Part shown: positions 56,900 through 64,000 of the stretch, in pieces
Position numbering within the stretch: the stretch's first letter is position 1
How the letters are laid out: the number at the start of each line of letters is the position of its first letter
NCBI RefSeq assembly: GCF_028689785.1
Contig: NZ_JAQVCN010000004.1
Coordinates: forward strand, 62,001 to 126,000
Reading direction: 5' to 3'
Length of the DNA stretch: 64,000 nucleotides
DNA from: Zoogloea sp.
GTDB lineage: Bacteria; Pseudomonadota; Gammaproteobacteria; Burkholderiales; Rhodocyclaceae
Notes under the pieces: model-generated
Told to the model about the DNA's origin: nothing
Database searches by the model: none
What the model saw: only the letters and a program-made list of their open reading frames with translations
Translations under genes and position numbers: made by a program

Positions 56900-57677
56900 C
56901 AGGGTGGAACCAGGCGAGGCGGGGCTGCAGGCTGACCACGTCACCGACGATGGTCAGGGCCGGAGGGGTGATACCGGCGGCCTTGACGGCAGCCGGCAGA
57001 CCGGCGAGATCGGAGGTGACGACCCGCTGCTCACGGGTGGTGCCGCGCCGCACCACCGCCGCCGGCGTGGTCGCCGCCAGGCCATGGGCAGTGAGCTGGG
57101 CGCAGATCTCCGCCATCTGGGTGATGCCCATGTAGAACACCAGGGTCTGCTTTCGCCGGGCCAGCATCTCCCAGTCCAGGTCCACCGAACCATCCTTGAG
57201 GTGACCGGTGACAAAGATGCACGACTGCGCAAAGTCCCGGTGGGTCAGGGGAATGCCGGCGTAGGCGCCAATGCCCGCCGCCGCAGTGATGCCGGGGATG
57301 ACCTCGAAGGGCACACCGGCCTTGACCAGCTCCTCCACCTCTTCACCACCACGCCCGAAGATGAAGGGGTCTCCGCCCTTCAGGCGTACCACCTTGCGGC
57401 CCTCCCCGGCCAGCTTCACCAGCAGGGCATTGATGCCTTCCTGGGGCAGGGAATGATTGGAGGCTTTCTTGCCTACGTAGATGCGCTCGGTGGCCGTCGG
57501 CACGCAGGCCAGGACCTCCTTGCTGACCAGGTTGTCGTAAACCAGCACGTCGGCCTCAAGCAGCAGACGCGCAGCGCGCAGGGTGAGCAGTTCCGGGTCG
57601 CCGGGGCCGGCACCCACCAGGTACACCCACCCCGGCCGGGCCGGGGAACGTTCGCGGGGGAAGGAGGAATCGGGCAC
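56892..57677 (-). CDS. cobA: Uroporphyrinogen-III C-methyltransferase (second paralogue)
   Basis: 261 residues. SAM-dependent formation of precorrin-2, the branch point to siroheme, cobalamin and heme d1. Motifs are [58 protein letters not shown] and a C-terminal [20 protein letters not shown]. It lacks the low-complexity N-terminal extension of the nirE copy at 6.8 kb. Position between the CobL-like gene and cobB suggests cobalamin or siroheme supply. The stop overlaps the cobB start by 8 bp. It is a stand-alone SUMT, not the CysG fusion. Confidence 0.93.
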   Translation of the reverse strand: MPDSSFPRERSPARPGWVYLVGAGPGDPELLTLRAARLLLEADVLVYDNLVSKEVLACVPTATERIYVGKKASNHSLPQEGINALLVKLAGEGRKVVRLKGGDPFIFGRGGEEVEELVKAGVPFEVIPGITAAAGIGAYAGIPLTHRDFAQSCIFVTGHLKDGSVDLDWEMLARRKQTLVFYMGITQMAEICAQLTAHGLAATTPAAVVRRGTTREQRVVTSDLAGLPAAVKAAGITPPALTIVGDVVSLQPRLAWFHPDE

Positions 57678-57701
57678 GTCAGCGCTCCAGCAAGGAATGT
57701 T

Positions 57702-59603
57702 TCAGGATAGCGCCGGCTTGCGCCACAGGGCCAGACGAACCGGGGCGCTGGGTGCAAAGCGCAGACGCCCCGCCACCGTCTCGCCCCGGGACAGGCTGAG
57801 CTCCTGCCAGGCCTCGGCGGGCACCTGGTTGGCAAAGGCAAGGAGATCGGCGCGGGCCTGATCGTCTTCGGCCGTGGCGACCAGCCGGCCGCCCGGCGCA
57901 AGACGCGCCCAGGCTGCGGCCAACCAGTCGCTGAGGCCAACCCCGCCGCGGATGAACACAGCTTCGGGCACCGGCCACTCGCGGCAGCGCAGGGGCGAGG
58001 CCGAGGGAATGGCGGAGAGCTTGTCCCCCACCCCGGCGCGGGCCATGCTGACGCCCAACAGGGTGGGCTCGATGCCCACGGCCCGCACTCGGGCGGTGGG
58101 CACGGCACGGGCCCACTCCAGAGCCAGGCTGGCTTCGCCCTCGCTGATGACCCAGCCCGTTTCCCAGGCGGCAGGCTGCAGCCAGGCCATGGCCAGGACG
58201 CGGGCAGCCAGGGGCAGCGCCGCGCCTGCTTCGTCACCGAAGGCCGCATCGGACAGGCCGGGCAGCTCGGCAAACACGCCGGAAGACGGGCCGGTGGCGA
58301 CAATCAGCACGGCGTGGGTATCGAAGGCCTCACGCATCTCCACCAGCTCGCTGGCCAACCAGGCGCGGGCCTGCAAGCTGCCGGCGATGAACTCGCAAAC
58401 CCACACCCGGGCCCCCGCAAAGCCGCTGTCGAGCAGCAGTCGGGCCACTGCCGCAGGCCCTTCGGCATCGGCCAGGGGCAGGGCAAACAGACAATGGGCG
58501 CGCAGGCGGCCGCGCAGGCCCGCCAGGGGCGCACGGCGCAGATCCACCACCGTGACCACCTCGGCCGACAGGCCCAGGGCGGCGCAGGCGGCCTGCACCC
58601 GGCCCACGCCGGGCAGCACGCGCACATAGGCCGGGCCCAGGTCGGCCAGCAGCTCGGGGGCCGGGCCGTCGCCGGCGCCATCACCGACCACCGCCAGCAC
58701 GCTGCCGGCGTGACCGACGACGCGCACATCCATGTGGGCAGAATCGGCGGCGCACAGCTGCTGGGGCGCCTCCAGGCCCAGGCCGGAAAGGCGGTCGAGG
58801 GCGTCGGCAGTGCCGAGAATCACCCGGGCGCCACGCAGGGCTTCGAGGGCCGCGGCGGACAACACCGGCGGCAGTTCGAGGCCCAGGCTGACAACAGTGA
58901 GAGGGGGCAGAGACTCCTCAGGCGTGGCGGCGACTTCGGGCGCGACGCCGGTATCTGCATCGGCAGCAGGTTCGGAGACGATCTCGAGGGTGATCCCGGG
59001 CTCGGACTCCCCGTCCGGCTCGGAGGGCAACCCGGTCGCGCCATCGGCCAGGCCGGGCATCTCGATCTGCTCACCGCGGGCAGCCTCCCGGTCAGCACCA
59101 CCCTTGCCACGGCGACGCTTGCGCTTGCGCCTGGGGCCTGCCGGGCCTTCTTCACCTTCGGAGGCGTCGTCGAACGGGGCATAGGCGCCATCGGAATGCT
59201 CCGCGCTGTCAGGGGCGTGAGAGGCCTCGTCACCGACAGCGACGACAGCACCTGGCTCGGGGCGGAGCTCGGCGACAGACACCTCCGGCGCGGGAAGCAG
59301 GGCGGGCGCGACGTCCGGCGTAGGAGCCGCGGCACCGGCAGGCTCCGCGAACAGATCGGCCGTGACTTCGTCGGGCTGCGCCTCGGCCGGCTTGGCCTTA
59401 GGCTTGCGCGGTGCTCGACGGGCCTTGGGTTTGGCTTCGGCCGCGTCGGCGACAGGCTCGACTGCGACGGCGTCTACGGTGGCCTCGGCCGGGGTGGCCG
59501 GGGCCTTCTTCTTGCGGGGGCTGCGGGCCGGGGCCTTGCGCGGAGCCGGGTTCGTCACCTCGGCCAACTCGGCCACCGGGGCGGAATTCTGTTCGTCGCT
59601 CAT
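57702..59603 (-). CDS. CobL/CbiE-CbiT-like protein with long disordered N-terminus, probably degenerate
   Basis: 633 residues. The first ~230 are Ala/Pro/Glu-rich with basic clusters (RSPRKKKAPATP, KPKARRAPRKPKAKPAE, PRRKRKRRRGKGG) and look disordered. From about residue 230 the sequence resembles CobL. A CbiE-like tetrapyrrole-methylase part (LTVVSLGLELPPVLSAAALEALRGARVILGT...VLPGVGRVQAACAALGL) precedes a CbiT-like part (EWPVPEAVFIRGGVGLSDWLAAAWARLAPGGRLVATAED). The usual CbiE signature (GxGxDG-type start and GRMSQL-like segments) and the CbiT SAM loop are weakened; the latter reads WETGWVISEGEASLALEWARAVP. It may be a scaffold or a diverged methyltransferase. Upstream of cobA by 24 bp on the same strand. 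Confidence 0.6.
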   Translation of the reverse strand: MSDEQNSAPVAELAEVTNPAPRKAPARSPRKKKAPATPAEATVDAVAVEPVADAAEAKPKARRAPRKPKAKPAEAQPDEVTADLFAEPAGAAAPTPDVAPALLPAPEVSVAELRPEPGAVVAVGDEASHAPDSAEHSDGAYAPFDDASEGEEGPAGPRRKRKRRRGKGGADREAARGEQIEMPGLADGATGLPSEPDGESEPGITLEIVSEPAADADTGVAPEVAATPEESLPPLTVVSLGLELPPVLSAAALEALRGARVILGTADALDRLSGLGLEAPQQLCAADSAHMDVRVVGHAGSVLAVVGDGAGDGPAPELLADLGPAYVRVLPGVGRVQAACAALGLSAEVVTVVDLRRAPLAGLRGRLRAHCLFALPLADAEGPAAVARLLLDSGFAGARVWVCEFIAGSLQARAWLASELVEMREAFDTHAVLIVATGPSSGVFAELPGLSDAAFGDEAGAALPLAARVLAMAWLQPAAWETGWVISEGEASLALEWARAVPTARVRAVGIEPTLLGVSMARAGVGDKLSAIPSASPLRCREWPVPEAVFIRGGVGLSDWLAAAWARLAPGGRLVATAEDDQARADLLAFANQVPAEAWQELSLSRGETVAGRLRFAPSAPVRLALWRKPALS

Positions 59604-59688
59604 GCTCTGTCAGCCACCACATTCGCAGCCGGAAAAACGGGGGTCGCAGGATAGCATGAAGCGTTTTCAGGCCAAGAGCAGCCGAACC

Positions 59689-59714
59689 GTGGGGTCGAAT
59701 TCAATCGACCCCAC
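59689..59714. repeat. Dispersed palindrome, short form (copy G)
   Basis: GTGGGGTCGA (59689-59698) and TCGACCCCAC (59705-59714) around ATTCAA, 12 bp beyond the stop of the FAD/Fe-S oxidoreductase gene. A CbiE/CbiT-like gene starts on the far side. Confidence 0.88.
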
Positions 59715-59726
59715 AAGGGCACCGGT

Positions 59727-62700
59727 TTACAGCAGCACGCGTTCGATGCCGCCCTGATTGGCCTTGGCGACGTAGTCGGACATCCAGCTGTCACCGAGGA
59801 TGTGCTTGGCCATCTCGACCACGATGTAGTCGGCATCCACGCCACCGGCATCGCTGCTGTAGCGGGACAGGCCCTGCAGGCAGCTCGGGCAGGAGGTGAG
59901 GATCTTGACCTGGGCGGTGGCGTCGGCGCCGCGGAGCTTCTCGGCACCCTTCTCGATCTCCTCCTGCTTGCGGAAGCGCACCTGGGTGGAGATGTCGGGG
60001 CGGGCCACGGCCAGGGTGCCGGATTCGCCGCAGCAACGGTCCGACAGATCGACCCGCGTACCCATCAGCTCGTTGGCCACCTTGATGCCGGAATGGACCT
60101 TCATGGGGGTGTGGCAGGGCTCGTGGTACATGTAGCGGGTGCCGGTGATGCCGTCGAGCTTGAGGCCCTTTTCCATGAGGTACTCGTGGATGTCGAGCAG
60201 CCGGCAGCCGGGGAAGATCTTTTCGAACTGGTACTTCTGCAGCTGATCCATGCAGGTGCCGCAGGACACGATCACCGTCTTGATGTCGAGATAGTTGAGC
60301 GTGTTGGCGACCCGGTGGAAAAGCACCCGGTTGTCGGTGGTGATCTTCTGGCCGGCATCCTCCTCGCCCGCGGCGGTCTGCGGATAGCCGCAGCACAGGT
60401 AACCCGGCGGCAGCACGGTGGTGGCCCCCACCTGGTAGAGCATGGCCTGGGTGGCGAGGCCCACCTGGCTGAACAGACGCTCGGAGCCGCAGCCAGGGAA
60501 GTAGAACACGGCCTCGGATTCGTCACGCTTGACCTGCGGGTTGCGGATCACCGGGACGATGGCGTCGTCCTCGATATCGAGCAGGGCCCGGGAGGTGCGC
60601 TTGGGCAGGCCGCCCGGCATGGGCTTGTTGATGAAGTGGATGACCTGGGCCTTGACCGGCGGCTTGCCCAGGGTAGCGGGCGGGTGCTGGACCTGATCCT
60701 GGATCAGCCCGAGGCTCTTGCCGATGCGGTGCCCCAGGCGCTGGGCCTTGTAGCCCCAGCCGATCATGCCGCTGCGGATCAGCTTGATGGTGGCCGGATC
60801 TTTGGCGGTGAGGAAGGCCATGGCCGCGGCCTTGCCGGGGTTGAAGGACTTCTTGCCCTGCTCGCGCAGCAGGTTGCGCATCTTGATCGACACGTCGCCG
60901 AAGTCGATGTCCACCGGGCAGGGCTTCTCGCACTTGTGGCACACGGTGCAATGGTCGGCCACATCCTCGAACTCCGCCCAGTGGGCCAGAGACACGCCGC
61001 GGCGGGTCTGCTCTTCGTAGAGGAAGGCCTCGATCAGCAGCGAGGTGCTGAGGATCTTGTTGCGCGGGCTGTAGAGCAGGTTGGCGCGGGGCACGTGGGT
61101 GGAGCACACGGGCTTGCACTTGCCACAGCGCAGGCAGTCCTTGATGTCGTGAGAGATCTCGCCGATGGCGGTCTGCTCCATGATCAGCGACTCATGCCCC
61201 ATCAGGTTGAAGCTGGGGGTGTAGGCGTTGTCGAGGTTGCCCTTGATCGGCCCGTTGCGCATCAGCTTGCCGCGGTTGAAGCGGCCTTCCGGGTCCACCT
61301 TCTGCTTGTAGGCCCAGAAGTTGGCCATCTCGGCGTCGGTGAGGTAGTCGAGCTTGGTGATGCCGATGCCGTGCTCACCGGAAATCACGCCATCAAGACT
61401 GCGGGCCAGCTCCATGATGCGGTCCACGGCCTTGTTGGCCGTTTGCAGCATCTCGTAGTTGTCGGAGTTGACCGGAATGTTGGTGTGCACATTGCCGTCG
61501 CCCGCGTGCATGTGCAGGGCCACGAAGACGCGGCCGCGGAGCACCTGCTTGTGCAGCTTCTTGATCTCCTCACGCACGGGCCCGAACAGCTGGCCGTCGA
61601 AGATCTTGTCGAGACGGGGCTTGAGTTCGGTCTTCCAGCCTGTGCGCACGGAGTAATCCTGCAGGCGGTGGAACAGGCGCGGGTTGGCCGCCCGGTTGGA
61701 CAGTTCGGCAGCCTGGATGCCGTAGTCGGCAAACTGCGGCTCGGCCTGGGCCAGAGGCAGGTCCAGGTTGTCGAGGAGCCACTGCCAGCGGCGACGCACG
61801 CTGGCCACGTAGTCCAGCGCGTCCTTGCGGCGCTCGCCGATGAGCTCGTCCCGGGAGATGGTGGCGTCACCGGTGTCCAGGGGCAGATCGCCCTGCAGCA
61901 GCTCGGCAAGGGCGTCGCACAGGGCCAGCTTGTTCTGGGTGGACAGCTCGATGTTGATGCGCTCGATGCCGTCGCAGTAGTCGCCCATGCGCGGCAGCGG
62001 AATCACCACGTCCTCGTTCACCTTGAAGGCGTTGGTGTGGCGGGAGATGGCGGCGGTGCGGGAGCGGTCGAGCCAGAACTTCTTGCGCTGCTCGGGGCTG
62101 ACGGCGATGAAGCCCTCGGCGCCGCGGGTGTTGGTCATGCGGATGACTTCGGAGGCGGCGGTCATCACCGCGTTCTCGTCGTGGCCGACGATGTCGCCGA
62201 TCAGCACCATCTTGGGCCGCCCGTGGCGCTTGGCCTTGGTGGTGTAGCCCACCGCCTTCACGTAGCGCTCGTCCAGGTGCTCCAGGCCGGCCAGCAGCAC
62301 GCCGGCAGCGTTGCCGGCACCGCCGGGCTTGAAGTAGTCGGTGATTTCGACGATGGCCGGCACGGCCTCGCGCACCTGGCCGAAGAACTCCAGGCACACG
62401 GTGCGGGTAACCGGCGGCATCTTGTGCAGCACCCAGCGCGAGGCGACGATGAGGCCGTCGGTGCCTTCCTTCTGCACGCCCGGCACGCCACCCAGGAACT
62501 TGTCGGTCACGTCCTTGCCCAGGCCGTCCTTGCGGCAGGAGGCGCCGGGCAGGGAGAGGATTTCTTCGGAAATGAACTTGTAGCCCCTGGCGTCGAAGCG
62601 CTTGAGGCGGAAGTGCACGGTTTCCTGTTCGTGGATCTTGCCGAAGTTGTGGTCGAGGCGTTCCACCTCCAGCCAGTTGCCGTCCGGCGTGACCATCTTC

Positions 62701-63629
62701 CACCAGGCCAGGTTGTCGAGGGCAGTGCCCCACAGCACGGCTTTCTTGCCGCCGGCGTTCATGGCGATGTTGCCGCCGATGCACGAAGCGCTGGCGGAGG
62801 TGGGGTCCACGGCAAACACACGGCCAGCGGCCGAGGCGGCTTCGGAGACGCGCTCGGTGACCACACCGGCACCGGTGCGGATGGTGGCGTAGGGGGCGCT
62901 CATGGGGCCGTTGAGGCCGGGCAGCACCACGTCCTCGACCGGTCCGAGGGTAATGAGCTTTTCGGTGTTGATGACCACCGATTTGGCGTCCAGCGGCACG
63001 GCGCCCCCGGTATAGCCGGTGCCGCCCCCGCGGGGGATGATGGTCAGGCCGAGCTCGATGCAGCTCTTCACCAGCGGGGCCATCTCTTCCTCGGTGTCGG
63101 GGTAGAGAACTACGAAGGGGTACTCGACACGCCAGTCGGTGGCGTCGGTAACGTGAGACACCCGGGCGTGGCCGTCAAAACAGATGTTGTCCTTGCGGGT
63201 GTGGCGAACCAGCTCGCGCTGCACGCGCTTGCGCAGCTCGGCGGTGTCCTGGAAAAGCTTGGCAAAGCGGTCGACGGCACCATGGGCCGCCACCACCAGG
63301 CTGGCCACCTTGGCACTGCGCTCGGGGTCTTCGGCACTGGATTCCTCGCGGCGCTTCTCGACCTCATGCAGGCGGTGGCGCAGCGCCCCGATCAGGGCAC
63401 CCTGGCGATCCCGGTTGCCGAGCAGGTCGTCCTGCAGGTAAGGGTTGCGCTGAACCACCCATACATCCCCCAGCACCTCGTAGAGCATTCTCGCGGAGCG
63501 GCCGGTGACGCGCTCGGAACGCAAGGCGTCCAGGGTTTTCCACGCCTCCTGGCCGAGCAGTCGAATGACGATCTCCCGGTCGGAGAACGAGGTGTAGTTG
63601 TAGGGAATTTCACGCAGGCGCTGAGTCAT
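59727..63629 (-). CDS. DUF3683 FAD-linked / Fe-S oxidoreductase
   Basis: 1300 residues, one of the largest proteins here. An N-terminal DUF3683 region ([26 protein letters not shown]) is followed by a PCMH-type FAD domain ([18 protein letters not shown]...[18 protein letters not shown]) and an FAD-oxidase C-terminal domain ([28 protein letters not shown]). Two 4Fe-4S motifs ([16 protein letters not shown] and [15 protein letters not shown]) come next, then two CCG domains ([16 protein letters not shown] and [15 protein letters not shown]). This is the layout of a D-lactate/glycolate-type dehydrogenase fused to a GlpC-like electron-transfer part. The substrate is unknown. The start at 63629 begins the conserved region; upstream in-frame sequence is intergenic. 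Confidence 0.9.
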   Translation of the reverse strand: MTQRLREIPYNYTSFSDREIVIRLLGQEAWKTLDALRSERVTGRSARMLYEVLGDVWVVQRNPYLQDDLLGNRDRQGALIGALRHRLHEVEKRREESSAEDPERSAKVASLVVAAHGAVDRFAKLFQDTAELRKRVQRELVRHTRKDNICFDGHARVSHVTDATDWRVEYPFVVLYPDTEEEMAPLVKSCIELGLTIIPRGGGTGYTGGAVPLDAKSVVINTEKLITLGPVEDVVLPGLNGPMSAPYATIRTGAGVVTERVSEAASAAGRVFAVDPTSASASCIGGNIAMNAGGKKAVLWGTALDNLAWWKMVTPDGNWLEVERLDHNFGKIHEQETVHFRLKRFDARGYKFISEEILSLPGASCRKDGLGKDVTDKFLGGVPGVQKEGTDGLIVASRWVLHKMPPVTRTVCLEFFGQVREAVPAIVEITDYFKPGGAGNAAGVLLAGLEHLDERYVKAVGYTTKAKRHGRPKMVLIGDIVGHDENAVMTAASEVIRMTNTRGAEGFIAVSPEQRKKFWLDRSRTAAISRHTNAFKVNEDVVIPLPRMGDYCDGIERINIELSTQNKLALCDALAELLQGDLPLDTGDATISRDELIGERRKDALDYVASVRRRWQWLLDNLDLPLAQAEPQFADYGIQAAELSNRAANPRLFHRLQDYSVRTGWKTELKPRLDKIFDGQLFGPVREEIKKLHKQVLRGRVFVALHMHAGDGNVHTNIPVNSDNYEMLQTANKAVDRIMELARSLDGVISGEHGIGITKLDYLTDAEMANFWAYKQKVDPEGRFNRGKLMRNGPIKGNLDNAYTPSFNLMGHESLIMEQTAIGEISHDIKDCLRCGKCKPVCSTHVPRANLLYSPRNKILSTSLLIEAFLYEEQTRRGVSLAHWAEFEDVADHCTVCHKCEKPCPVDIDFGDVSIKMRNLLREQGKKSFNPGKAAAMAFLTAKDPATIKLIRSGMIGWGYKAQRLGHRIGKSLGLIQDQVQHPPATLGKPPVKAQVIHFINKPMPGGLPKRTSRALLDIEDDAIVPVIRNPQVKRDESEAVFYFPGCGSERLFSQVGLATQAMLYQVGATTVLPPGYLCCGYPQTAAGEEDAGQKITTDNRVLFHRVANTLNYLDIKTVIVSCGTCMDQLQKYQFEKIFPGCRLLDIHEYLMEKGLKLDGITGTRYMYHEPCHTPMKVHSGIKVANELMGTRVDLSDRCCGESGTLAVARPDISTQVRFRKQEEIEKGAEKLRGADATAQVKILTSCPSCLQGLSRYSSDAGGVDADYIVVEMAKHILGDSWMSDYVAKANQGGIERVLL

Positions 63630-63801
63630 CGGGATACCTGGGTCTGTGCAGCGGAGAACGGAGTATTTTAACGGACCGCTCCGCCTTCTGTCGAAAAACA
63701 AAGCCTTACGGAATCTGGGGGTTTGCCCGACAGGGCCGAAAGGAATACCAGGACACCTATTTTTGACTTCCCTGCCAGCGGCCGGTTCCGGCATGCCCTT
63801 C

Positions 63802-63831
63802 CCGTGGCGTCGAACTCAATCGACCCCACGG
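63802..63831. repeat. Dispersed palindrome, short form (copy H)
   Basis: CCGTGG-C-GTCGA (63802-63813) pairs with TCGACCCCACGG (63820-63831) around ACTCAA, with one mismatch (C for G). It sits 11 bp from the 3' end of the RidA-like gene. Confidence 0.82.
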
Positions 63832-63841
63832 AGATTGCAGC

Positions 63842-64000
63842 CTAGTCGCGCAATGCTGCCTGCACCGCAATTTCCACACGCCAGCCGGGTTTGGCCAGGC
63901 GCACCACCTGTACACAGGCCCGGCTCGGCGCCGTTCCGGCGGGCACCCAGGCGTCCCACACGGCGTTGACCACGTCGTAGTCGGCCATGTCGGTGAGGTA
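63842..64000 (-). CDS. RidA/YjgF-family protein, 3' part (5' end outside window)
   Basis: The last 52 residues are visible (YLTDMADYDVVNAVWDAWVPAG, then TAPSRACVQVVRLAKPGWRVEI, ending QAALRD). The P-x-R-x-C-x-Q-V-x-x-L-x-x-P-x-W-x-V-E-I pattern is the RidA/YjgF signature, including the Arg and Glu that line the active pocket in true RidA enamine deaminases. The gene continues beyond base 64000, so length and start are unknown. It is transcribed on the minus strand, ending just before palindrome copy H. Confidence 0.85.
   Translation of the reverse strand, partial: YLTDMADYDVVNAVWDAWVPAGTAPSRACVQVVRLAKPGWRVEIAVQAALRD

Noticed and set aside
59802-63671. Plus-strand open frame of nearly 1290 codons
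   Set aside because: Antisense of the FAD/Fe-S oxidoreductase with low-complexity translation and no conserved motif; the minus-strand protein has clear domains.

Overview
This is a 64 kb, GC-rich and gene-dense stretch of a bacterial chromosome. It looks like a free-living denitrifying betaproteobacterium, probably Rhodocyclaceae-like (Azospira/Dechloromonas type). That assignment is inferred from gene content and codon bias: cd1-type nitrite reductase, DUF484 next to dapF, a DUF883 trio and a DUF3683 oxidoreductase. No rRNA, tRNA, CRISPR array, prophage or transposase gene was seen. Genes are packed tightly, with many ATGA overlaps, and the large antisense ORFs are GC-codon shadows.

Layout. 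1-4.5 kb: 3' end of an RND efflux permease, a DUF883/YqjE/YqjK envelope trio and a purine phosphoribosyltransferase. 4.5-7.7 kb: a small denitrification island of cytochrome c, nirS and a divergent nirE, with an FNR/DNR-type box between nirS and nirE. 8-14.9 kb: a three-gene cluster of transglutaminase-DUF2126, circularly permuted ATP-grasp/alpha-E fusion and a second transglutaminase. This is a predicted but uncharacterised peptide-bond-forming/peptidase system. 14.9-18.6 kb: an O-antigen-ligase-like membrane protein translationally coupled to a secreted beta-helix protein. 18.7-24.7 kb: a prenyltransferase, HAD phosphatase, GST, ruvA, thioesterase-like protein, AI-2E-type permease and ruvB. 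24.7-31.7 kb (mostly minus strand): a small HTH regulator with a palindromic operator, rlmI, DUF484, dapF, a CoA-binding protein, sppA (plus strand), DUF2782 and a LOG-family protein. 31.8-42.5 kb: polA, a lipoprotein, an MltB-type lytic transglycosylase carrying a REP-like insertion in its leader, queF, murB, panE, a membrane retropepsin-like protease and a class A PBP. 42.6-48.4 kb: an AraC regulator divergent from an ABC ATPase/permease/LolA-like/outer-membrane-barrel set. 48.5-54.8 kb: an aldo/keto reductase, a GbsR/MarR-like regulator with a probable two-site operator system, an SDR-DoxX-like fusion, DUF2269, a GGDEF cyclase and rtcB. 55.6-59.6 kb: cobB, cobA and a degenerate CobL-like protein with a long disordered tail. 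59.7-64 kb: a 1300-residue FAD/Fe-S oxidoreductase and the 3' end of a RidA-family gene.

The strongest unexplained signal is a dispersed palindromic element family with termini GTGGGGTCGAAT / ATTCGACCCCAC. It is seen only in the right half of the window, from 30.5 kb onward. Short forms are near-perfect palindromes sitting just 3' of genes. Two long forms (46605-47084 and 54764-55528) carry shared internal sequence. The 55 kb copy reads as a head-to-head inverted dimer of the unit found once at 46.6 kb, with the same terminal sequences. This suggests a non-autonomous, MITE/REP-like mobile element. The other observations worth attention are the DUF2126/alpha-E cluster, the GbsR operator pair, the REP insertion in the lytic transglycosylase leader and the degenerate CobL fusion.
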